Notes under the pieces: model-generated
Told to the model about the DNA's origin: nothing
Database searches by the model: none
What the model saw: the letters and a program-made list of their open reading frames with translations, nothing else
In this document: in pieces, positions 1 through 4,617 of the stretch
How the letters are laid out: every line of letters starts with the position of its first letter
Position numbering within the stretch: the first letter of the stretch is position 1
Assembly: GCA_030837395.1 (NCBI GenBank)
Contig: JAUPKO010000749.1
Coordinates: 1 to 7,175, forward strand
DNA length: 7,175 nucleotides
Direction: 5' to 3'
DNA from: Actinomycetota bacterium
GTDB lineage: Bacteria; Actinomycetota; Actinomycetes; S36-B12; UBA10799
Translations under genes and position numbers: made by a program

Positions 1-111
1 AGTCGGGAGGCTCTGCGGATGCGCCCATGACTGATGGACCGGCCGGAACCAGGGCTCCAGTGTACCGGTCCGCGATCATGCCCGGAGTGCGGGTCGCGGG
101 CGTGGCCCGGC
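1..111. repeat. Left arm of a 111-bp perfect inverted repeat
   Basis: Read base by base, positions 1-111 are the exact reverse complement of 430-540; the first mismatch is at 112 against 429. The arm reaches the first base of the window, so the repeat may extend further left. It replaces the sequence where lepA codons 101 onward should be. A fold-back chimera at a contig end (multiple-displacement amplification or assembly) is the simplest reading; a true inverted duplication that truncates lepA is the alternative. Confidence 0.95.
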
Positions 112-401
112 GTGTCGATCAGGTTGAGCACGTAGTCCTGACCGTTGCGGGCGGCGTACGGCAGCCGGACGGCCTGCGACTTGATGGTGATGCCACGCTC
201 TCGCTCGATGTCCATCCGGTCCAGGTACTGCGCCCGCATGTGCCGCCCGGACACCACGCCGGTCAGTTGCAGCATGCGATCGGCCAGGGTCGACTTGCCG
301 TGGTCGATGTGCGCGATGATGCAGAAGTTGCGAATCGCCGAAGATGGAGTCGAGCCCGGCTGATTGCCGGTTCCGCGCGGAGACGGGGAGGGGTCGGTCA
401 C
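1..401 (-). CDS. lepA: Elongation factor 4 (LepA), N-terminal fragment ending in a chimeric junction
   Basis: LepA/EF-4 is a ribosome-associated translational GTPase of the cytoplasm. From a GTG start at 401-399 the frame encodes 100 recognisable residues. These include the G1 P-loop AHIDHGKST (residues 30-38), the switch I segment RERGIT (67-72) and G3 DTPGH (96-100). The GTG is chosen because GGAGG at 414-410 sits 8 nt upstream; an in-frame ATG at 407 is only 2 nt from that site. About 20 residues precede the conserved IRNFCIIAHIDHGKS block. After residue 100 the family would continue VDFTYEV, but here it reads ARDPHSG because positions 1-100 are a reverse-complement copy of the upstream intergenic region. 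About 33 further codons stay open to the window edge but are not LepA. The G4 motif and all later domains are absent. The gene is divergent from rpsT. Identity is very secure; the part left of about 101 is not genuine lepA. Confidence 0.9.
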   Translation of the reverse strand, partial: MTDPSPSPRGTGNQPGSTPSSAIRNFCIIAHIDHGKSTLADRMLQLTGVVSGRHMRAQYLDRMDIERERGITIKSQAVRLPYAARNGQDYVLNLIDTPGHARDPHSGHDRGPVHWSPGSGRSISHGRIRRASR

Positions 402-429
402 CCGCATATCCTCCCACGTCCGCCCGTGG

Positions 430-540
430 GCCGGGCCACGCCCGCGACCCGCACTCCGGGCATGATCGCGGACCGGTACACTGGAGCCCTGGTTCCGGCC
501 GGTCCATCAGTCATGGGCGCATCCGCAGAGCCTCCCGACT
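430..540. repeat. Right arm of the 111-bp perfect inverted repeat (likely the native copy)
   Basis: This arm matches 1-111 exactly in inverted orientation, with a spacer of 318 bp (112-429) that holds the lepA start and its first codons. It lies in its expected place between divergent lepA and rpsT, so I regard it as the original copy. The arms begin at an 11-base stretch, gccgggccacg, at 430-440. The same 11 bases fit the lepA codons for the TPGHV segment, which supplies the microhomology for a template switch. Confidence 0.93.
477..482 (+). promoter_or_regulatory. Candidate -10 element for rpsT
   Basis: TACACT fits the actinobacterial TANNNT -10 pattern and lies about 104 nt upstream of the rpsT start, giving a leader of roughly 95 nt. 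No convincing -35 hexamer is visible 16-18 nt upstream, which is common in actinobacteria. The element lies inside the inverted repeat, so a second, oppositely oriented copy occurs near 60-65. It is assigned by pattern only. Confidence 0.3.
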
Positions 541-585
541 CCACTTTCGCGTGCCCCACGCGAACGCAGCAGAACAGGTAGCCAC

Positions 586-852
586 GTGGCCAACATCAAG
601 TCTCAGATCAAGCGCAACCGCACCAACGAGAAGGCACGCCTTCGCAATAAGGACGTCAAGTCCGAGCTGCGCACCCTCGTGCGCCACGTGCGCGAGGCGG
701 TTGCCGCAGGTGATGCCGAGGCCGCCCGCACCGCTGCCGACACCGCCTGCCGGGCCCTGGACAAGGCCGCCTCCAAGGGCGTCATCCACAAGAACCAGGC
801 CGCCAACCGCAAGAGCGCCGTGGCCAAGTCCACCGCCGCGATGAGCGCCTGA
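586..852 (+). CDS. rpsT: 30S ribosomal protein S20
   Basis: This gene encodes S20 (bS20), a primary binder of 16S rRNA that helps assemble the body of the small ribosomal subunit. The 88-residue product begins MANIKSQIKRN and is rich in lysine, arginine and alanine, as expected for this all-helical protein. Its C-terminal part contains the family's GVIHKNQAANRKS block at about residues 64-76. Length is normal for the family. The start is GTG at 586, followed directly by the conserved ANIKSQ. A weak Shine-Dalgarno AGGT lies at 576-579, six bases upstream. It is divergent from lepA, a common actinobacterial arrangement. It converges on the sigma-factor gene with only 2 bp between the stop codons, so no intrinsic terminator fits between them. 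Confidence 0.98.
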   Translation: MANIKSQIKRNRTNEKARLRNKDVKSELRTLVRHVREAVAAGDAEAARTAADTACRALDKAASKGVIHKNQAANRKSAVAKSTAAMSA

Positions 853-857
853 GCTCA
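850..857. other. Palindrome TGAGCTCA joining two convergent stop codons
   Basis: The rpsT stop TGA (850-852) and the opposing sigma-gene stop (TCA at 855-857 on the plus strand) are joined by GC into a perfect 8-bp palindrome. The 3' ends are therefore almost abutting, and each transcript must run into the other gene as antisense unless terminated by Rho. No stem followed by a T tract is present. Confidence 0.6.
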
Positions 858-1655
858 GCGTTCGTCCTCGGCGCCTGCCCGCAGCCGCCGTTCGAGATCC
901 GGCGGCACAGTCGAGTCGGCGTCGCGTTGCGTCTGTGCGACCTCGCCCCGGCCCACTCCCCGCGCGAGCGCATCCGTGGCGGCCACGAGCGAGTAGTAGA
1001 GCGCCGGGCACGTCGGACAGGTCGCCAAGTGTGCCTCCACCGCCCCGCGTGATTCCTGCCCCAACTCACCATCGAGGTAGTCGCTGACCTGTCGTCGGGC
1101 ATCCCAGCAGCTCAGCGGTACCCCGCGGGTGGCCTCCCGGCGTTCGGCGCCCTGGGCGAGGGACGACACGAGCATCATCCGTCCCCGGCGTAGGCGCTGT
1201 TTGGCCGCCGGCAGCCCGATACCGAAGATGTCCGCGATCTCCCGCGAGGTGAAGCCTTCGGCGTCATGCAGGACCACCGCCGCGCGATGACTGTAGGGCA
1301 GTCGGATCAGCGCATCGTGCAGTTCCTCGGCCGTTTCGGCGCGCGCCACCACCACGGCCGCGTCCACGGTGTAATCGTTGTCCTGCCACTGCCGTTCGAC
1401 GTGGGCCGCGATGTCCTCGGCGGGCACCTCTCGGGCGGCTCGGGCACGATCCACCGCCAGGTTGTGCAGGATCCGGTGCAGCCACGTGGCGAGGCTGGCC
1501 TCGCCCCGGTAGGACTGAGCCCGTTCGAGGGCCCGCACACAGGTGTCGCCGACCAAGTCCTCGGCCGCATAACGGTCACGCACCATGGAGGTGGCGTACC
1601 GCGTGAGGCCGGGGATCTCGGCCGGCAACAACTGGGCTAGTTCGGCGCGTTCCAC
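855..1655 (-). CDS. ECF sigma factor fused to a C-terminal zinc anti-sigma (zf-HC2-like) domain
   Basis: This 266-residue protein joins two modules that are usually separate. Residues about 12-78 form sigma region 2, with AAEDLVGDTCVRALE and the core-binding/-10 segment ending ATWLHRILHNLAVDRAR. Residues about 112-164 form region 4, with a helix-turn-helix around GFTSREIADIFGIGLPAAKQRL. After a linker of about 20 residues comes a zinc-finger anti-sigma motif: Cys183, His209, Cys213 and Cys216 (C-x25-H-x3-C-x2-C). The tail from about 218 to 266 has no membrane segment, so the protein should be cytosolic. In known systems such a domain holds the sigma factor inactive until a signal, often oxidation, releases it; intramolecular control here is inference. 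The start is GTG at 1655 with no clear Shine-Dalgarno. A TAGGGT box 7 nt upstream suggests a leaderless mRNA. It is convergent with rpsT and lies 31 bp downstream of the DUF2892 gene on the same strand. The regulon is unknown. Confidence 0.88.
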   Translation of the reverse strand: MERAELAQLLPAEIPGLTRYATSMVRDRYAAEDLVGDTCVRALERAQSYRGEASLATWLHRILHNLAVDRARAAREVPAEDIAAHVERQWQDNDYTVDAAVVVARAETAEELHDALIRLPYSHRAAVVLHDAEGFTSREIADIFGIGLPAAKQRLRRGRMMLVSSLAQGAERREATRGVPLSCWDARRQVSDYLDGELGQESRGAVEAHLATCPTCPALYYSLVAATDALARGVGRGEVAQTQRDADSTVPPDLERRLRAGAEDER

Positions 1656-1662
1656 TGTGCCG

Positions 1663-1668
1663 ACCCTA
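1663..1668 (-). promoter_or_regulatory. Candidate -10 element for a leaderless sigma-factor transcript
   Basis: On the minus strand TAGGGT (1668-1663) is followed by exactly 7 nt and then the GTG start at 1655. This is the spacing expected when transcription begins at the first base of the start codon. CTGAGG at 1690-1685 could be a degenerate -35, 16 nt upstream; it overlaps the last codons and stop of the DUF2892 gene. No Shine-Dalgarno precedes the GTG, which supports the leaderless reading. Assigned by pattern only. Confidence 0.35.
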
Positions 1669-1686
1669 GCGGGCCCAGCCCGGACC

Positions 1687-1920
1687 TCAGCGGACCGCGG
1701 CGGACTGCTGGACCTTGGTGTCCACCGGGCAGGTGCTCATGCCGAAGATCCGGTAGAGCGGGCAGAAGCCGACGGCGGCGGTGACTCCCATGATCACCGC
1801 AACGGCGAGCAGCACCCAGGCGATAGGCGAGCCGAAGCCCACCAGTGCGGCGGCCACGACGGCGATGATCGCCACGACGGCGCGGATGATGCGGTCGGTG
1901 TTGCCTTCGTTCTTGTTCAT
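1687..1920 (-). CDS. DUF2892 family small inner-membrane protein (YgaP membrane-domain type)
   Basis: This 77-residue protein has a charged N-terminus (MNKNEGNTDR) and then two hydrophobic helices, about residues 11-33 and 35-52, with a glycine/proline turn between them. It ends with a GFCPLYRIFGMSTCP block at 51-65. That block, with Cys53 and Cys64, is the hallmark of DUF2892, the membrane part that in E. coli YgaP is joined to a rhodanese domain. Here it stands alone. The family's function is poorly known; links to sulfur or redox chemistry come from YgaP and similar fusions, not from this sequence. The ATG at 1920 is chosen because an AGGGAGAG Shine-Dalgarno lies at 1937-1930. The open frame runs further upstream but without family sequence. 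It sits 158 bp after holA and 31 bp before the sigma/anti-sigma gene, both on the same strand. Confidence 0.85.
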   Translation of the reverse strand: MNKNEGNTDRIIRAVVAIIAVVAAALVGFGSPIAWVLLAVAVIMGVTAAVGFCPLYRIFGMSTCPVDTKVQQSAAVR

Positions 1921-1945
1921 GTCGGGTGACTCTCCCTGAGGTCGG

Positions 1946-1963
1946 GACCGGCGTGGGCCGGTC
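1946..1963 (-). repeat. Perfect 7-bp hairpin in the leader of the DUF2892 gene
   Basis: GACCGGC (1946-1952) and GCCGGTC (1957-1963) form a perfect stem around a 4-base loop, GTGG. The hairpin lies just upstream of the Shine-Dalgarno of the DUF2892 gene and downstream of holA. It has no following T tract, so it is not a typical intrinsic terminator. It could slow exonucleases or affect translation initiation, or be a chance feature of GC-rich DNA. The rest of the 1921-2078 gap shows no gene or RNA I can recognise. Confidence 0.4.
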
Positions 1964-2078
1964 GTGATCTGGTTGCACCCCATAGACGGGGCGGGGTCGC
2001 AAAGGGATACATGACGCTGCGCGGAGTTCCGTTGACGACGTGGCGGGCACCGTCGTGGGCGCGCGTATGCGCCGCAGG

Positions 2079-3065
2079 TCAGTCGGCGGTACGGGTGGCC
2101 ATGGCGATGATGGCTCGTTCGAGTACGTACTCCTTCTGCTCGTCCGACAGCGCCCCGTCGGCGTCGTAGCCGCCTTTCATCAGCACCGAAAGCTCGGCCA
2201 ACTCGCCGATCGCAGCCGCGATATCGTCCGAACTCCACCCTCTGGCCTGGTTGACCGCACCGCGGGCCATCCACTCCGGGATGCGCAGCGCCGCTGCGAC
2301 GTCCGCCGCCGCAGAAGACCCACCGCGGGCGGATTTGGCGGCGGCCAGCCGCTGGAACGTCGTCGTCAGCGCCGTGATGGTCATCAGACCGGCGCGCGTG
2401 CCGCCCTCATGCATGGCGTAGCGCAGCCCCTCCAGCGCCTGCGCCGGGTTGCGGGACGCGACCGCGTCGGCGATCTCGTACCCCTTGATCTCGACGTGGC
2501 CGGAGTAGTAGCGGGCGGCCGCCTCGCGACCGATGTGCGGCTCCTCGATGTCGCTGGCCAACTGTGCCACCGCACTGGCGAGGCCGCGCGGATCGGCACC
2601 GATCGCGTCGACCAGCAAGGTGATGGTGCCCTGGTCGGCGGTCTTGTGGTGGACCCGGAACTCGGCCTGCACGAAGTCGGTCACCGCACGGCCCTTGATG
2701 GCGTCGGCCTTGACCACCGTGCCGGCCTTCTGCAGCCGGGTCTTGGCCTTGGTCGAACCTCGACTGCCGGCGTGTTGGAGCACCCAGGCTGCCTCACCGC
2801 CAGCCTCCACCATGTCGCACACCGCCAGCGCGGTGGCCTCATCCATGGCCTCGGCGTCACGCAGGACGATCACCGGCGATCCGCCGAATAGGTCCGGGGA
2901 CGCCGCACTCATCAAGTCGCCGAGCAATCCGGCCGAGCCGCCACGCAGTTCCGAGACCTCCGCGCCGGCACTGCGCCAGGCCGACACGGCAGCGTTGATC
3001 GTGCGCTCGGCGAAGAACTCCTGGGGGCCGAACACCACGAGCACGCGTGGGGGCGGAGTGGCCAT
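2079..3065 (-). CDS. holA: DNA polymerase III delta subunit
   Basis: HolA is the delta subunit of the clamp-loader complex; it opens the beta sliding clamp so that it can be placed on primed DNA. The 328-residue product has the family's usual length. The N-terminal AAA-like domain starts PRVLVVFGPQEFFAER (residues 6-21) and carries the typical SPDLFGGSPVIVLRDAE segment (56-72). A helical middle region contains the GADPRGLASAVAQLA-type motif near 155-170. The C-terminal collar region contains IPEWMARGAVNQARGWSSDD around 262-281. As expected for delta, there is no working P-loop. The start is ATG at 3065; the preceding bases hold no clear Shine-Dalgarno, so translation may be weak or coupled. 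The gene lies 54 bp downstream of the hydrolase. Actinobacterial holA commonly follows comEA-comEC, so the hydrolase interrupts the usual order. Identity is secure. Confidence 0.95.
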   Translation of the reverse strand: MATPPPRVLVVFGPQEFFAERTINAAVSAWRSAGAEVSELRGGSAGLLGDLMSAASPDLFGGSPVIVLRDAEAMDEATALAVCDMVEAGGEAAWVLQHAGSRGSTKAKTRLQKAGTVVKADAIKGRAVTDFVQAEFRVHHKTADQGTITLLVDAIGADPRGLASAVAQLASDIEEPHIGREAAARYYSGHVEIKGYEIADAVASRNPAQALEGLRYAMHEGGTRAGLMTITALTTTFQRLAAAKSARGGSSAAADVAAALRIPEWMARGAVNQARGWSSDDIAAAIGELAELSVLMKGGYDADGALSDEQKEYVLERAIIAMATRTAD

Positions 3066-3119
3066 ATCGCCAGCATGTCAGAGCGGACTGGACCTTTGGG
3101 GGCGCAGTACGGCCACCGG

Positions 3120-4598
3120 TCAGCGCAGGTGGGTGTCCAGCCAGTCGAAGATGGCCTCCTGGCCGGCGGTCGGCCCGTTGGGCTGGTCGTGCAGTTGGGT
3201 GCCCTGGGCCGCGGTGAACCGCTGCAGCACCTTGTCGCCGGCGGGGACCTTGGTCAGGAAGTCGACCGCCTGCGCACTCTGTTGGTCGAAGAAGATGTCG
3301 CCCTCGTTGGCGGTGAGCATCGTCGGGATGGTGATCTGTGCGTAGTCCGCCTGAAAATCGAACTGCAGCATCGCCTCCAGCATCCCGAAGTAGTCGCTGG
3401 TGGGTTTGCCGGCACGGGCATCGAGCATGGTCTGGATGTTGTAGATCTCACCACGCTTGGCGATGTTGAACTGCGTCTCCTTGGGCAGCGACGGGATAAT
3501 CTGCAGGTACTCCGCGTTCAGCTTCTCGCGGGCGGCCTGCTGCTGGTCCACCGGCAGCGCCAGCGCCTGCCGAACGCTCTGCACGGCCTCCTGGTCGCCC
3601 CACAGCGCCGCCGCGTTGTAGGCCGCCGGTTCCAGCACCACGGCCGACAGCCCGGGCACCTTGGCCGCGGCCCGGGCGCAGAGCATGCCGCCGAAGGAGA
3701 TTCCCACCAGGCCGACCTTGCCGACCCCCTTCTGGTCCTTGACCCAGTCGAACACAGCCCCCACGACCTCATCCCAGTCGGGAGTGAACGGGATCTGCCG
3801 GTCGAACAGGGTGAGCATCTGCCCGGGGCCCTCGAAGATGGCCACGTTGTAGCCCCGCTGCAACCCGGCGAAGACGCCGAAGGCGACCATCTCGATGTTC
3901 TGTCCATCCGAGCCGTTGCTCAGGATCAGCGTGGGCCGGGAATCGTTGTTGTCGGCGGGCCGGAAGAAGTATCCCGGCAGGTCGCCGTACGAGGTGGTGA
4001 CGGAGAACTTCGTCGGCGGCGGGTCGTAGAGCGCCACCGCCTGGTCAAATCGGTTCTGGCAGACCTGAGCGATGTCCAGTTCACGATCTGGGGCTGAGGT
4101 GCCGAGTACGAAGAAGGTCTGCAAGGTGGCGTACATGGATGCGCGTTGGAGGCGCTGCCGTTTGCTGACTGGGGAAGATGTGGCTTCGGCCGCCGCCGCC
4201 AACTGGTCACCGAAGGCCCCGAATCCGTCGTAGTACGCGTCGAACACGCCGGTGTTCAGTTCGGCTGGGTTGCCGGTGGCCTGGTTGATCGTCTGCACGA
4301 TGCGCAGCATCTCGCCGACTTCGGACGTCTGCACCGCCGCGGCCCCGAAGGCAAAGAGCGTCTCCTGGTTCAGGGCCTGGTTGGCGAACAGTTGCAGCGG
4401 GACGAGGACGTCGGCGCCTATGGTCGACACCGGGGCGGAACCACTAGGGGTCGGCAGCGCCGAAGCGTTGGAGTCGAGGGAACCCGAAGCAGTGGCGCTG
4501 GCGTCGGCGGAGTCGGCCGCTGAGGCGCAGCCGCCGACCACTCCGGCCAAACCTGTCGCCCCGGCCCCGATGAGCAAGGACCTACGTGTGATCGGCAT
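3120..4598 (-). CDS. Predicted Tat-exported lipoprotein alpha/beta-hydrolase
   Basis: This 492-residue protein starts with a twin-arginine signal (TRRSLL, residues 4-9), a short hydrophobic stretch and a lipobox VGGC ending at Cys24. A Ser/Ala/Thr-rich linker follows to about residue 58. It is therefore probably exported folded and anchored on the outer face of the membrane. Residues about 60-200 form a helical cap-like region. The core (about 205-490) has an alpha/beta-hydrolase fold: a turn LSNGSDGQ (226-233) where the oxyanion-hole region is expected, the nucleophile elbow GISFGG with Ser301, a likely acid Asp434 in NEGDIFF, and a likely catalytic His470 in AQGTQLHD. The cap plus this layout resembles the FrsA/2,6-dihydroxypseudooxynicotine hydrolase-like group; the substrate cannot be read from sequence. 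The ATG at 4598 lies 19 bp after the comEC stop with a poor Shine-Dalgarno, which suggests co-transcription with comEC. It sits 54 bp before holA. Confidence 0.85.
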   Translation of the reverse strand: MPITRRSLLIGAGATGLAGVVGGCASAADSADASATASGSLDSNASALPTPSGSAPVSTIGADVLVPLQLFANQALNQETLFAFGAAAVQTSEVGEMLRIVQTINQATGNPAELNTGVFDAYYDGFGAFGDQLAAAAEATSSPVSKRQRLQRASMYATLQTFFVLGTSAPDRELDIAQVCQNRFDQAVALYDPPPTKFSVTTSYGDLPGYFFRPADNNDSRPTLILSNGSDGQNIEMVAFGVFAGLQRGYNVAIFEGPGQMLTLFDRQIPFTPDWDEVVGAVFDWVKDQKGVGKVGLVGISFGGMLCARAAAKVPGLSAVVLEPAAYNAAALWGDQEAVQSVRQALALPVDQQQAAREKLNAEYLQIIPSLPKETQFNIAKRGEIYNIQTMLDARAGKPTSDYFGMLEAMLQFDFQADYAQITIPTMLTANEGDIFFDQQSAQAVDFLTKVPAGDKVLQRFTAAQGTQLHDQPNGPTAGQEAIFDWLDTHLR

Positions 4599-4617
4599 GA
4601 TCCGAGGCTACGGGGGG

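Noticed and set aside
405..407. ATG as the lepA start instead of the GTG at 401
   Set aside because: The ATG lies only 2 nt from the GGAGG ribosome-binding site, too close for initiation; the GTG has an 8-nt spacing.
27..581. A long plus-strand open frame (184 codons) across the lepA start region
   Set aside because: It runs antisense to lepA and through both arms of the inverted repeat. The translation is low-complexity Arg/Val/Gly sequence with no family resemblance, as GC-rich DNA often gives on the opposite strand.
2004..2030. A GGAACT box (minus strand, 2030-2025) with TATCCC 15 nt downstream as an ECF-type promoter for the DUF2892 gene
   Set aside because: The -35 resembles ECF promoters, but no CGTC or GTT -10 element lies at the usual 16-18 nt spacing, so a link to the neighbouring sigma factor cannot be supported.
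1921..2274. An N-terminal extension of the DUF2892 frame upstream of the ATG at 1920
   Set aside because: The extra stretch overlaps the 3' end of holA, looks like translated non-coding DNA, and lies upstream of the good Shine-Dalgarno at 1937-1930. Family members are about 60-80 residues long.
3066..3119. A possible terminator or promoter between the hydrolase and holA
   Set aside because: No stem followed by a T tract and no convincing -10 box was found on the minus strand in these 54 bases.
3075..4097. A 340-codon plus-strand open frame opposite the hydrolase
   Set aside because: The opposing frame encodes a complete Tat lipoprotein hydrolase with catalytic motifs. The plus-strand frame has no recognisable domain and no ribosome-binding site.
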